Source of the DNA: an uncultured Oscillospiraceae bacterium
Lineage (GTDB): Bacteria; Bacillota; Clostridia; Oscillospirales; Oscillospiraceae
Length of the DNA stretch: 64,000 nt
Assembly: GCA_947629775.1 (NCBI GenBank)
Contig: CANRFA010000005.1
Span: 1-64,000, forward strand
Direction: 5' to 3'
Position numbers and translations under genes: made by a program. The notes beneath the pieces are model-generated. The model worked only from the letters and a program-made list of their open reading frames with translations, had not been told where the DNA came from and made no database searches. This document shows, in pieces, positions 15,444-23,578 of this stretch. The stretch's first letter is position 1, and each line of letters begins with the position of its first letter.

Positions 15444-15980
15444 ATGGAATCCAAAGAGCAGCGTACCGCCCACATCGAGGAAGTATTCAGCCGCTACGGA
15501 GCGGAGATTCTTTCCTCCACGGGTATGCAGGTCAGCCGTCTGCTGCCTCATCACAAGACGGTAACCGTCTGGCTGCATTCAGTCGGGGTGACCTACTACA
15601 GCCTGAAGATTGCCCGGGTCCTTCACCTTTCCGTGGACGAGCGGGCACTGGTGCGGGGAGCGCTGCTGCACGACTACTTCCTCTACGACTGGCACGACCG
15701 GGAGCGCTGGCACCGGTTCCACGGGTTCCGCCACCCCCGGCTTGCCCTGGAGAACGCCAGGCGGGATTTCCTTCTCAGCCCCAAGGAGCGGGACATCATC
15801 CGCAAGCACATGTTTCCCCTGACCCCGAAGCCGCCCCGCTGCCGGGAGAGCGCGATTGTCTGCGTGGCGGACAAGATCTGCGCGGTCATGGAGCTCATGG
15901 CTCACACCTACATTCCGAACGAACTGCTGCAGAGCCTGGCGCAGGAGTCGGAGCGGGCCGGGAAGGCGAAAATCGCGTAG
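15444..15980 (+). CDS. HD-domain phosphohydrolase
   Basis: A 178-residue HD-superfamily protein. The metal-binding pattern is visible as His45, His76-Asp77 (GALLHDYFLYDWHD), His97/His122 and Asp143 (VCVADKICAVME), the order expected in small HD hydrolases. Such proteins act on nucleotides or cyclic nucleotides, but the substrate cannot be told from the sequence. The ATG at 15444 follows GGAAAGGAG; the frame is open 15 codons further but that overlaps the promoter. It is a monocistronic unit closed by a hairpin. Confidence 0.85.
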   Translation: MESKEQRTAHIEEVFSRYGAEILSSTGMQVSRLLPHHKTVTVWLHSVGVTYYSLKIARVLHLSVDERALVRGALLHDYFLYDWHDRERWHRFHGFRHPRLALENARRDFLLSPKERDIIRKHMFPLTPKPPRCRESAIVCVADKICAVMELMAHTYIPNELLQSLAQESERAGKAKIA

Positions 15981-16004
15981 CGGGGGATATCAGAGAGACC
16001 TTTC

Positions 16005-16037
16005 AGAGGGTGGACCGGTGGACGGTCCGCCCTCTTT
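16005..16037 (+). terminator. Terminator-like hairpin after the HD-domain gene
   Basis: AGAGGG-T-GGACCG pairs with CGGTCC-G-CCCTCT (13 pairs with one G-T) and is followed by a short T run (TTTG). Confidence 0.6.
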
Positions 16038-16174
16038 GCGTTTCCCGGGCGGACACTGCCCGCCCTCTGAGACAGAGGCCCCGGAAGAGGGCTGGAGGGT
16101 CCGAATCGACAAAAATCACGAAGATAAAGGCCGGACGGGCCGATATTTTCAAGTAAACCGCCGGAACGCAGCAG

Positions 16175-16203
16175 TTGCATGAACCGGGACCCTGTGCTAG
16201 AAT
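16175..16203 (+). promoter_or_regulatory. Promoter of the ACT-hom-lysC genes
   Basis: TTGCAT (16175-16180) and TAGAAT (16198-16203) are 17 bp apart, 60 bp before the ACT protein gene. Confidence 0.75.
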
Positions 16204-16262
16204 AAACGACGCTCAGAAACAAATGCCCGTCCACTACGGACAGCAGAGAGGGGGATATTTTC

Positions 16263-16703
16263 ATGAGCGAGGGATCCAGGTACTTTGTGGTGGAGGCGTC
16301 CGCCATGCCGGAAGTTTTTGCCAAGGTCGCCGAGGCAAAACGGCTTCTGGATACGGGAGAGGCGGCCACCATCAATGCCGCAACCAGGTCGGTGGGCATC
16401 AGCCGAAGCGCCTTCTACAAGTACAAGGACGTGGTGCGCCCCTTTCAGGACATGCTCCACGGACGGATTGTGACCTTCCAGATTCTCCTGAAGCACGAGC
16501 CGGGCATCCTGTCCGGCGTTCTGAACATATTTGCCGGCACCGGAGCCAATATTCTGACCATCAACCAGAACATTCCGGTGAACGGCTGCGCAGTTGTATC
16601 CCTGGCCGCCGAAACATCCGAGCTGCGTCTGTCTCTGGAGGAGGTTCTGTCCTCCATCTCCGGAGCCCCCGGCGTCATACGCTGCGAGATTCTGGCAGGC
16701 TGA
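16263..16703 (+). CDS. ACT-domain protein, PheB/UPF0735-like
   Basis: A 146-residue protein. The N-terminal half has a helix-turn-helix-like stretch (AATRSVGISRSAFYKYKDVVRPF), and the C-terminal ACT domain (about 68-146, IVTFQILLKHEPGILSGVLN) is of the kind that binds amino acids. This is the UPF0735/PheB-like layout, often found beside homoserine dehydrogenase and aspartokinase genes in Firmicutes. Here hom follows after 21 bp, so it probably senses an aspartate-family or aromatic amino acid; that is inference. An AGAGGGGG ribosome site precedes the ATG. Confidence 0.88.
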   Translation: MSEGSRYFVVEASAMPEVFAKVAEAKRLLDTGEAATINAATRSVGISRSAFYKYKDVVRPFQDMLHGRIVTFQILLKHEPGILSGVLNIFAGTGANILTINQNIPVNGCAVVSLAAETSELRLSLEEVLSSISGAPGVIRCEILAG

Positions 16704-16724
16704 AATAACAGAGAGGTGAATACT

Positions 16725-17933
16725 ATGGTTCATGTGGCAATTCTGGGATTCGGTACCGTAGGTTCCGGCGTGGCGGAGGTGCTGACCACCAACGGCCGGC
16801 TGATCGACCAGCGGGTAAACAACCTGGTCCGTCTGAAGTATATCCTGGATGTACGGGATTTTCCGGACAGCCCCTATCAGGACCTCTTCGTCAAGGACTT
16901 TTCCGTGATCGAGAACGACCCCGAGGTGGACATCGTGGTGGAGACCATCGGCGGCGCCCGCATCGCTCTCGATTTTACCACCCGGGCTCTGAAGGCCGGG
17001 AAGAGCGTGGTAACCTCCAACAAGGAACTGGTGGCCACCCACGGCTACGAGCTGCTCCAGCTGGCGAAGGCCAACGGTTGCAGCTATCTGTTTGAGGCCA
17101 GCGTGGGCGGCGGCATTCCCATCCTGCGGCCCCTGACCTCCTGCCTGGCGGCCAACGAGCTCAGTCAGGTGACCGGTATTCTCAACGGGACCACCAACTA
17201 TATCCTGACCCGGATGATCCGGGCGGGTCTCACCTTCGAGGAGGCCCTCCGGGAGGCTCAGGCCAACGGCTACGCGGAGAAGGATCCCACCGCCGACGTG
17301 GACGGCCACGACGCCTGCCGTAAGATCTGCATCCTTGCGGCTCTGGCCTTCGGGGAGCATGTCTATCCGGATCAGGTGCCCACCGAGGGCATCCGCCGGG
17401 TGACCTTGGGCGATGTGGCCTACGCGGACTCCTGCGGCTATAAGATCAAGCTCCTGGGCCGTTGCCTGCGGATGCCTGAGAATAAGGTCTGCGCCTTTGT
17501 GGCGCCTCACCTGGTGCCCGGGGACGATCCGCTGGCCGGCGTGGAAGACGTCTTCAATGCCATCGCCGTCACGGGCAACGCCATCGGGGACGTCATGTTC
17601 TACGGCCGGGGAGCCGGCAAGCTGCCCACTGCCTCCGCGGTGGTGGCGGACGTGATCGACATCGCCAAGGACCTGAAGAAGGACCGCCGCAATGGCTGGG
17701 GGCCCGGTTCTCCCGATATGATGGTCTCTCCGGACGTGCTGCCCTCCCGGTGGTATGTGCGGGCCAACATGACGGTGGAACAGGCCAGAGAAGCCTGCGG
17801 CGAAATCCAGCCCCTGGCCCGGGGCGGAGCGCCGGAAGAGGAAACCGCTTTTCTGACCGGCGAGATGACCGCACCCGCTCTGCAGGAGAAGCTGGCCGGC
17901 GTCGACGTCAGCTCCTGCTTCCGCGTGCTGTAA
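16725..17933 (+). CDS. hom: Homoserine dehydrogenase
   Basis: The 402-residue enzyme reduces aspartate semialdehyde to homoserine, the branch point to threonine and methionine. The Rossmann motif GFGTVGSG is at residues 8-15. The catalytic-domain blocks GILNGTTNYILTRM and EAQANGYAEKDPTADVDG carry the conserved Lys/Asp residues. The C-terminal ACT-like part is shorter than in typical 430-residue enzymes, so feedback control may differ. GTG at 16716 is also in frame but lies inside the ribosome site GAGAGGTGA, so ATG 16725 is preferred. It sits between the ACT protein and aspartokinase. Confidence 0.95.
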   Translation: MVHVAILGFGTVGSGVAEVLTTNGRLIDQRVNNLVRLKYILDVRDFPDSPYQDLFVKDFSVIENDPEVDIVVETIGGARIALDFTTRALKAGKSVVTSNKELVATHGYELLQLAKANGCSYLFEASVGGGIPILRPLTSCLAANELSQVTGILNGTTNYILTRMIRAGLTFEEALREAQANGYAEKDPTADVDGHDACRKICILAALAFGEHVYPDQVPTEGIRRVTLGDVAYADSCGYKIKLLGRCLRMPENKVCAFVAPHLVPGDDPLAGVEDVFNAIAVTGNAIGDVMFYGRGAGKLPTASAVVADVIDIAKDLKKDRRNGWGPGSPDMMVSPDVLPSRWYVRANMTVEQAREACGEIQPLARGGAPEEETAFLTGEMTAPALQEKLAGVDVSSCFRVL

Positions 17934-17970
17934 CGCTCCCGAGGGCGGGCGGCGCGCATAGAATGAAGAA

Positions 17971-17989
17971 GGGGAGGCCTGCCCTCCCC
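17971..17989 (+). other. Intercistronic hairpin hom-lysC
   Basis: GGGGAGG, loop CCTGC, CCTCCCC. It has no T run, so it is more likely an RNA-stability or processing hairpin than a terminator. It sits 45 bp before lysC. Confidence 0.5.
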
Positions 17990-18033
17990 TCCTTCCTGAC
18001 AAGCTCTTCATCCTTTTAGGGGGAACCTTATAT

Positions 18034-19260
18034 ATGTCACTGATTGTTCAGAAGTTCGGCGGCAGCTCCGTCGCCGATGCGGACCGCGTGCGCAATGTGG
18101 CCCGCATCATCACCGATACCTACAGGGCCGGAAACAGCGTGGTGGTGGTGCTCTCCGCCCAGGGAGATACCACCGACGATCTGTTGGCGAAAGCCGCCGA
18201 AGTCACCAGCCGCGCGCCCAAGCGGGAGATGGATATGCTCCTTTCCGCCGGAGAGCAGATGTCCATCGCCCTGTGCGCCATGGCCATCGACCAGATGGGA
18301 TACCCGGTGATTTCCCTCACCGGCTGGCAGGCCGGCATGAAAACGGACGCCTCCCACGGAGTGGCCCGTATCAACCGCATCAGTCCCGAGCGCATCACCC
18401 GGGAACTGGACAAGCGGAAAATCGTGCTGGTGGCCGGCTTCCAGGGCATCAACCGCTACGACGACATCACCACGCTGGGCCGGGGCGGCTCGGACACCTC
18501 CGCGGTGGCCCTGGCGGCCGCCCTGCGGGCGGACCTGTGCCAGATCTATACCGACGTGGACGGCATCTATACGGCGGATCCCCGCTGTGTGAAGGGTGCC
18601 CGCAAGCTGGAGGAGATCACCTTCGACGAGATGCTGGAACTGGCCAGCCTGGGCGCCCAGGTGCTGCACAACCGTTCCGTGGAGATGGCGAAGCGGTACA
18701 ATGTCAACCTGGAGGTGCTGTCCAGCTTCAGCGAACAGCCCGGTACAAAAGTCAAGGAGGTCGTGAAGACTATGGAAAAGAATCACGTCAGCGGGGTGGC
18801 GAAGGACAAGAATGTGGCGCGTATCGCCCTGATCGGCCTGCGCAACCAGCCAGGTATCGCCTTTAAGATCTTCTCGCTGCTGGCGAAGCACAACATCAAC
18901 GTGGACATCATTCTCCAGTCCATCGGCCGGGAAGACACCAAGGATATCAGCTTCACCGTCGCCCGTGGCGACGCCGAAGAAGCGGCCGCCATCATGGAGG
19001 AGAACAAGGAAGTTGTGGGCTGCCAGCGGGTGGAACTGAACACCGAGGTGGCCAAGGTCTCCATTGTCGGCGCCGGCATGGCGAACAACGCGGGCGTGGC
19101 CTGCAAGATGTTCGAGGCGCTCTACTCCGCGGGCATCAACATCAATATGATCTCCACCAGCGAGATCAAGGTATCCGTTCTCGTCGACGAGCGGGAAGCC
19201 GACCGGGCCGTGCAGGCCGTGCACGACCGGTTCTTCTCGGAGTTCGGGGGACGGGTGTGA
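18034..19260 (+). CDS. lysC: Aspartokinase with two ACT domains
   Basis: The 408-residue enzyme phosphorylates aspartate in the first step to lysine, methionine and threonine. It begins with KFGGSSV (residues 7-13), the kinase signature, and has the RGGSDTSAVALA block. Two ACT domains (about 262-335 and 340-408) would bind the feedback amino acid. Length equals that of Bacillus subtilis aspartokinase II, which makes a second, shorter beta subunit from an internal start. Here a strong internal ribosome site precedes Met247. It is transcribed with the ACT protein and hom genes and ends at a clear terminator. Confidence 0.96.
   Translation: MSLIVQKFGGSSVADADRVRNVARIITDTYRAGNSVVVVLSAQGDTTDDLLAKAAEVTSRAPKREMDMLLSAGEQMSIALCAMAIDQMGYPVISLTGWQAGMKTDASHGVARINRISPERITRELDKRKIVLVAGFQGINRYDDITTLGRGGSDTSAVALAAALRADLCQIYTDVDGIYTADPRCVKGARKLEEITFDEMLELASLGAQVLHNRSVEMAKRYNVNLEVLSSFSEQPGTKVKEVVKTMEKNHVSGVAKDKNVARIALIGLRNQPGIAFKIFSLLAKHNINVDIILQSIGREDTKDISFTVARGDAEEAAAIMEENKEVVGCQRVELNTEVAKVSIVGAGMANNAGVACKMFEALYSAGININMISTSEIKVSVLVDEREADRAVQAVHDRFFSEFGGRV
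18754..18774 (+). promoter_or_regulatory. Internal ribosome site and start for an aspartokinase beta subunit
   Basis: AAGGAGG (18754-18760) is followed 11 bases later by an in-frame ATG (18772, codon 247). It would make a 162-residue product containing only the two ACT domains, as known for B. subtilis LysC. Confidence 0.65.
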
Positions 19261-19270
19261 CCGACGTTAT

Positions 19271-19305
19271 GGCCGGGACCCTTTCCGGGGCCCCGGCCTT
19301 TCTGC
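19271..19305 (+). terminator. Terminator after lysC
   Basis: GGCCGGGACC pairs with GGCCCCGGCC around a CTTTCCGG loop, then TTTCT. Confidence 0.75.
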
Positions 19306-19343
19306 GGCCTGGAGACAGGCGGAAAAAACCCGGAGAGACTGCC

Positions 19344-19372
19344 TTGCGCCCGTAGAGGGTTTGTGGTAGTAT
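19344..19372 (+). promoter_or_regulatory. Promoter of pyrB
   Basis: TTGCGC (19344-19349), 17 bp, TAGTAT (19367-19372). The leader is too short for a PyrR attenuator. Confidence 0.5.
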
Positions 19373-19411
19373 ACCCGGCAGGACATCAGAAAAGAGGAGC
19401 GAAACCCTGAT

Positions 19412-20473
19412 ATGCGCCATCTGACAGACTTTGGAGACATGACCCGGGAGGAGTGGGATACTCTCTACGAACGGGCCAGCCGCATCATCGACGCCCCGCA
19501 GGAGCACATGGACGCCTGCCGGGGAAAGGTGATGGCCTCCCTGTTCTACGAACCGTCCACCCGGACGAACTTCTCGTTCCAGACCGCCATGCTGCGCCTG
19601 GGCGGGACGGTGTTCGGATTTGCGGATCCGAACTCCTCCTCCACCGCCAAAGGGGAGAGTCTGAAGGACACCGTGAAAATGGTGTCCGGCTACGCCGATG
19701 TGGTCGTCATGCGCACCCCCTGGGAGGGCGCGGCCAAGGCGGCCTCCCTCTACTCCAATGTGCCGGTGATCAACGCCGGAGACGGGGGCCATATGCACCC
19801 CACCCAGACCACCACGGACCTGACCACCATCACAAAGCTGCGGGGCAGCGTGGACGGCCTGTCCATCGGACTCTGCGGGGATCTGAAGAACGGACGCACC
19901 GTTCACTCCCTGATCAAGGCCATGGAGAAGTTCCGGGACATCCGCTTCTTCCTGATCTCCCCCCGGGAACTGGCCATTCCCGACTACATGCGGACATTCA
20001 TGAAAGAGAAGGGAATGCGCTACATGGAGGTGACCGGCCTGGAGGCCGTCATTCCCCAGCTGGATGTGCTCTATATGACCCGCATTCAGAGAGAGCGCTT
20101 CGTGGACCCCCTGGAGTACGAGCGCAACAAGGGAGTCTATATTCTCACCCGGCGCAAGCTCCATCGGGCAAAGGAGAACCTGCTGGTCATGCATCCGCTG
20201 CCCCGGGTGGATGAGATCGCCGTCGATGTGGACGACGATCCCCGGGCGGTCTACTTCCAGCAGGCCCGCTACGGCATGTTTTCCCGCATGGCGCTGCTGG
20301 AGGATCTGGCTAACCAGCCCCGGTACGAAACCGTTCCCCCTGTGGAGATCGGAACGAAGCCGGTCTGTACGAATCCCCGCTGCATCACGCAGACCCAGCC
20401 CTATCTGCCGCCCCTGATCCGGAAGATCGGCGGAAAGGACTGCTGCGGCTTCTGCGACGCGCAGCTCCGCTGA
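19412..20473 (+). CDS. pyrB: Aspartate carbamoyltransferase fused to a PyrI-like zinc tail
   Basis: The catalytic chain joins carbamoyl phosphate and aspartate in pyrimidine synthesis. Residues 1 to about 305 are a normal PyrB: FYEPSTRTNFSF carries the carbamoyl-phosphate site and HPLPRVDE the second conserved block. The protein is 353 residues, about 45 longer than usual. The extra end has Cys319-x4-Cys324-Ile-Thr and Cys345-x2-Cys348 (Cys344 also present). This matches the zinc-binding domain at the end of the regulatory chain PyrI (C-x4-C-I-S...C-x2-C in E. coli), but the nucleotide-binding domain of PyrI is absent and no pyrI gene is nearby. A GAGGAGCG ribosome site precedes the ATG. Confidence 0.94.
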   Translation: MRHLTDFGDMTREEWDTLYERASRIIDAPQEHMDACRGKVMASLFYEPSTRTNFSFQTAMLRLGGTVFGFADPNSSSTAKGESLKDTVKMVSGYADVVVMRTPWEGAAKAASLYSNVPVINAGDGGHMHPTQTTTDLTTITKLRGSVDGLSIGLCGDLKNGRTVHSLIKAMEKFRDIRFFLISPRELAIPDYMRTFMKEKGMRYMEVTGLEAVIPQLDVLYMTRIQRERFVDPLEYERNKGVYILTRRKLHRAKENLLVMHPLPRVDEIAVDVDDDPRAVYFQQARYGMFSRMALLEDLANQPRYETVPPVEIGTKPVCTNPRCITQTQPYLPPLIRKIGGKDCCGFCDAQLR

Positions 20474-21283
20474 TTATCCCCCTGCCATCCGCCGTCCCTC
20501 CCAGGTGCCAGGAGCCAGGCCCAGCTGCCGGCCGTGGGGTTCCACCTCGGCCCAGGAAGCGATGAAGGAGGTAATTCCCGCCTTTCGCGCGGTTTCCATC
20601 TTCCGTCGCAGGGTATCTCCATCGTCGAAGAGCACGAAGTGGGTGGCACCGCCCGGCTCCATGTATGTGAAGTAGCGGGCGCAGAGGGGATCGGAGAAGA
20701 AGACGGAGGGGTGCAGCCGCTTCTGCAGAGCGGCCAGTTCCTCCGGAGACAGAGGCGAGCCGCTGCCGGTGGGGGCCGGAAGCAGAAAGTCCTCCGCGGA
20801 TTTCTGCAGGGCCAGTGTTACCCGCCCGGCTCCGTAGCGCTCCACCGCCTCCTGCAGACGCTGCTCCAGAGAGCCCCCGGAGAGGGCGGAGGGGATCATC
20901 ACCATCGCCTCCCGAAGCGCGGGTCCATAGGCCTCCGGTACAAAGAGGGTCCAGCCCCGGGGGCGGAAGAGTTCCTCCAGCTGGCGGGCCAGATGCCCCA
21001 GGGCCGGCAGGCGGCGGTCGAAATCCAGAATCGCTCCGGTAAAATTCCGGTTCTGGCACTCCCGTACGAATTCCCGGGCCAGTGTTCCGGTCCCCTCCAG
21101 ACCGTCATATCTGCGGTCGCCCGCCACCAGAACCCCGCCCTTCAGGGCGGAGGCGTCCGCCGCCCGGTACAGATGGGGTCCCCGCCCCAACTGCCAGGCC
21201 AGATGGGCGGGCGTGACCTCCCATCCCCGCAGGGCGGGCAGGGAGCGGGGCGGCACCGTGACGAGAACCTGTTCTCTGGACAT
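20474..21283 (-). CDS. Uncharacterised protein, possible GH18-like barrel
   Basis: A 269-residue protein without signal peptide. I do not recognise it with confidence. NFTGAILDFDRRL near residues 80-92 resembles the catalytic strand of GH18-type barrels but lacks the final catalytic Glu. The end (FVLFDDGDTLRRKMETARKAGITSFIASW) resembles the last strand of the same fold. It may be a non-catalytic barrel or an unknown enzyme. Its stop codon directly abuts the pyrB stop codon, so the two genes converge with no spacer. It is divergent from yqeG. Confidence 0.6.
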   Translation of the reverse strand: MSREQVLVTVPPRSLPALRGWEVTPAHLAWQLGRGPHLYRAADASALKGGVLVAGDRRYDGLEGTGTLAREFVRECQNRNFTGAILDFDRRLPALGHLARQLEELFRPRGWTLFVPEAYGPALREAMVMIPSALSGGSLEQRLQEAVERYGAGRVTLALQKSAEDFLLPAPTGSGSPLSPEELAALQKRLHPSVFFSDPLCARYFTYMEPGGATHFVLFDDGDTLRRKMETARKAGITSFIASWAEVEPHGRQLGLAPGTWEGRRMAGG

Positions 21284-21366
21284 ATGGGATTTCCCCCTTA
21301 TCCGTTCATTTTCCTGGCCTCACTCTATGAGCGGGGCCCCCCTGAATAGAACAAGGAGTGATACTG

Positions 21367-21873
21367 ATGCCCTTTTCCCTGCTTCCCCGGGGGTACTACG
21401 ATTCCGTCACGGACCTGCGGCCCCGGGATCTGGCGGCGCGAGGGATCCGGCTGGTCCTGGCGGATCTGGACAATACCCTGTCCCCCTACAAGGTTGAGGA
21501 GCCCTCGCCGGAGATCCGGGCCTGGAAGGAGGAGCTGGAGAAAGAGGGGATCACTCTTTTCCTCCTCTCCAACAGCCGGAAGCCGGGTCGGGCCCAGCGC
21601 TACGCGGAAAAACTGGGTATCCCCTACCAGGGACATTCGGGCAAGCCGAAGCGGGGCGGCTATCTGCGGGCCCTGAAGCGCATGGGGTGCACCCCGGAGC
21701 AGGCCGTAATGGTGGGGGACCAGATCTTTACGGATACCCTGGGGGCCAACCGGGCGGGGGTGGTTCCTCTTCTGATCCGTCCCATCCGCCTCGCGGGCAA
21801 CCCCGGGCGCTACATCCGCTTTGCCGTCGAAACCCCCTTCCGACTGCTGGGAAAAAGGAGGCCGTTTCTGTGA
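21367..21873 (+). CDS. yqeG: YqeG family HAD phosphatase
   Basis: A 168-residue HAD-superfamily IIIA phosphatase. Motif I is DLDNTL (Asp33, Asp35), motif II SNSRK, motif III has the Lys of GHSGKPKRGG and motif IV is GDQIFTD. Family members are cytoplasmic phosphatases, some acting on phosphatidylglycerophosphate; substrate here is not proven. ATG 21367 follows AAGGAGTG; a GTG at 21358 would lie within the ribosome site. The stop overlaps the next start (GTGA), so the two genes are translationally coupled. Confidence 0.92.
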   Translation: MPFSLLPRGYYDSVTDLRPRDLAARGIRLVLADLDNTLSPYKVEEPSPEIRAWKEELEKEGITLFLLSNSRKPGRAQRYAEKLGIPYQGHSGKPKRGGYLRALKRMGCTPEQAVMVGDQIFTDTLGANRAGVVPLLIRPIRLAGNPGRYIRFAVETPFRLLGKRRPFL

Positions 21874-22733
21874 ACCGGGCGAAATTCGGTCCCGCAGGCA
21901 ACTGCGACAGCTACTCGAAAACCCATAAGAGTTCCCTGGACGCCCCGAAGTGGCTGGCGGACATGGGGCTGGACTGCTACGAATACCAGTGCGGGAAAGG
22001 CGTAAATATAAGGGAACAGACCGCCGCTGCCCTGGGGGTTCTGGCCCGGGAAGCGGGCATTTCCCTCTCCCTGCACGCTCCTTATTTCATCAATCTGGCC
22101 AATCCGGACCCCGAGGCCCTGTCGAAGACCACCCGTTACATCGTCTCGGCCTGCCGGGCGGCCTCCTGGATGGGTGCGGGACGGGTGGTGATCCACTCCG
22201 GAGCCCTCATGAAGCGCTCCAGAGCGGAGGCCATGGCCATTGCCCGGCCCTCCCTGCTGCACGTCCTTCAGGCCTGCGACGAGGCGGGTTTCGGGGAGAT
22301 TGCCCTCTGTCCGGAGACCATGGGCAAGATCAATCAGCTGGGCGATCTGGATGAGGTACTGGATCTGTGCACCTTGGACGCCCGCCTGATTCCCTGCATC
22401 GATTTCGGCCACCTCTACGCCCGCTCTCTGGGGGCGGACGAGGGAGCGGAGGCCTGCGTACGGATGCTGGATCGGGTGCAGGAGGTTCTGGGAGAGGAGC
22501 GGGCCCGGGTCTTCCACAGCCACTTCTCTCACATCGAGTATACAAAGGGCGGGGAAAAGTGCCACCGGACGTTCGCGGAGGATGGCGGATTCGGGCCGGA
22601 CTGGGCTCCCCTTGCGGCGGAGATCGTCCGGCGGGACTGGGCGCCCACCTTCATCTGCGAGAGCGCAGGCACACAGGCGGAGGATGCCCTGGCCATGAAG
22701 AAGACCTGGCTGGCCCTGCGGGGAGAATCCTGA
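21870..22733 (+). CDS. Endonuclease IV-like TIM-barrel protein
   Basis: A 287-residue protein of the AP endonuclease/xylose isomerase-like barrel, closest in pattern to endonuclease IV (Nfo). Likely metal ligands are His69, His109 (VVIHSG), Glu149 (CPETMGK), Asp178/His181 (CIDFGH), His216-221 (FHSHFSH) and Glu264 (ICESAG), matching the order of Nfo zinc ligands. The N-terminus, NCDSYSKTHKSSLDAPKW, differs from classical Nfo (GAHVS), so it is a divergent branch. GTG 21870 starts it, with AAAGGAGG upstream and overlap with yqeG. Possible roles are abasic-site cleavage or a sugar-phosphate activity. Confidence 0.8.
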   Translation: MNRAKFGPAGNCDSYSKTHKSSLDAPKWLADMGLDCYEYQCGKGVNIREQTAAALGVLAREAGISLSLHAPYFINLANPDPEALSKTTRYIVSACRAASWMGAGRVVIHSGALMKRSRAEAMAIARPSLLHVLQACDEAGFGEIALCPETMGKINQLGDLDEVLDLCTLDARLIPCIDFGHLYARSLGADEGAEACVRMLDRVQEVLGEERARVFHSHFSHIEYTKGGEKCHRTFAEDGGFGPDWAPLAAEIVRRDWAPTFICESAGTQAEDALAMKKTWLALRGES

Positions 22734-22770
22734 TTCCGGAGGCTCCGGCCCATGATCATACAGCTCTGGA

Positions 22771-22806
22771 AACCCCTGGGAGGCAGGCCTTCCCCGGGGT
22801 TTTTTC
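22771..22806 (+). terminator. Terminator after the endonuclease IV-like gene
   Basis: AACCCC-T-GGG and CCC-C-GGGGTT arms around AGGCAGGCCTT, followed by a T run. Confidence 0.85.
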
Positions 22807-22842
22807 CGTCTCAAATGTTTACGCAATCTTAATCCCCGGGCA

Positions 22843-22871
22843 TTGACAGGGGGATGGCGTGCGGGTATAAT
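22843..22871 (+). promoter_or_regulatory. Consensus promoter of the TetR-RND operon
   Basis: TTGACA (22843-22848), 17 bp, TATAAT (22866-22871): a perfect sigma-A consensus, implying strong expression unless repressed. Confidence 0.92.
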
Positions 22872-22874
22872 TTG

Positions 22875-22923
22875 TGACAGCCTGTCATTTCACGACAGCC
22901 TGTCGCAAAATGACAATCTGTCA
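22875..22923. promoter_or_regulatory. Three 13-bp palindromic operators in 18-bp register
   Basis: TGACAGCCTGTCA (22875-22887), CGACAGCCTGTCG (22893-22905) and TGACAATCTGTCA (22911-22923) begin exactly 18 bp apart, directly after the -10 box and just before the tetR start. This is the expected place for autorepression by the TetR protein. Confidence 0.88.
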
Positions 22924-22939
22924 GGAAAGGAGAGATTGC

Positions 22940-23578
22940 ATGCCCAGTTCCACCTTCTTCCGGCTTCCGGAAGAGAAGCGCCAGCGTCTGGTGGAGGCGG
23001 CCTGGAACGAGTTCTCCCAGTCGGCGTTTACGGATGTCTCCATCAACCGGATCATTCAGGCGGCCCGTATTCCGAGGGGAAGCTTCTATCAGTACTTCGA
23101 GGACAGGAACGACCTGTTCGGCTACATCCTGGCGGATGTGCGGGAGCAGTTCAAAGTGGTACTCGGAGAAATTCTGACGGAGGAGCAGGGGAACCTCTAC
23201 CGGCTTCCGGTCCGCTCGTTCGACCTCTTCATGGGGGCGGACGGCACGCTGTTTCCGCTGCTGGGGCGGTTCGTGTCCGTGCTTCGGGTCAACCAGGGCA
23301 TGGATCTGCGGCTTCTGCTTTCAGACACGCCGGGCGTCCTGCCTCCGGTCCTGATGGAGAAGGTCAACCGGGCCGGGCTGCGTCAGCAGGAGGACCACTA
23401 CATCAATAACATCTTTTCTCTGATTGTCGGGTGTCTGGCGGGGGCCATCATGGAGACCCTCTGCGACCCGGAGCAGCGGGACCGGCAGCGCGCGCTGCTG
23501 GAGGAACGCATTGAGATCATCCGGCTGGGGAGCTTCACAGGGGAAGCGGTTCCGGCCGGGAAGGAGGTACCCACATGA
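22940..23578 (+). CDS. TetR family repressor of the efflux operon
   Basis: A 212-residue TetR-type protein. The N-terminal HTH (about residues 10-55) contains AAWNEFSQSAFTDVSINRIIQAARIPRGS followed by FYQYFEDRNDLFGYI, the standard recognition-helix and Y-x-YF signature. The C-terminal ligand domain is family-specific and its inducer is unknown. ATG 22940 has AAAGGAGA upstream; an in-frame ATG at 22874 would lie inside the operators. Its stop overlaps the start of the TolC-like gene (ATGA). It most likely represses its own operon through the three palindromes. Confidence 0.92.
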   Translation: MPSSTFFRLPEEKRQRLVEAAWNEFSQSAFTDVSINRIIQAARIPRGSFYQYFEDRNDLFGYILADVREQFKVVLGEILTEEQGNLYRLPVRSFDLFMGADGTLFPLLGRFVSVLRVNQGMDLRLLLSDTPGVLPPVLMEKVNRAGLRQQEDHYINNIFSLIVGCLAGAIMETLCDPEQRDRQRALLEERIEIIRLGSFTGEAVPAGKEVPT

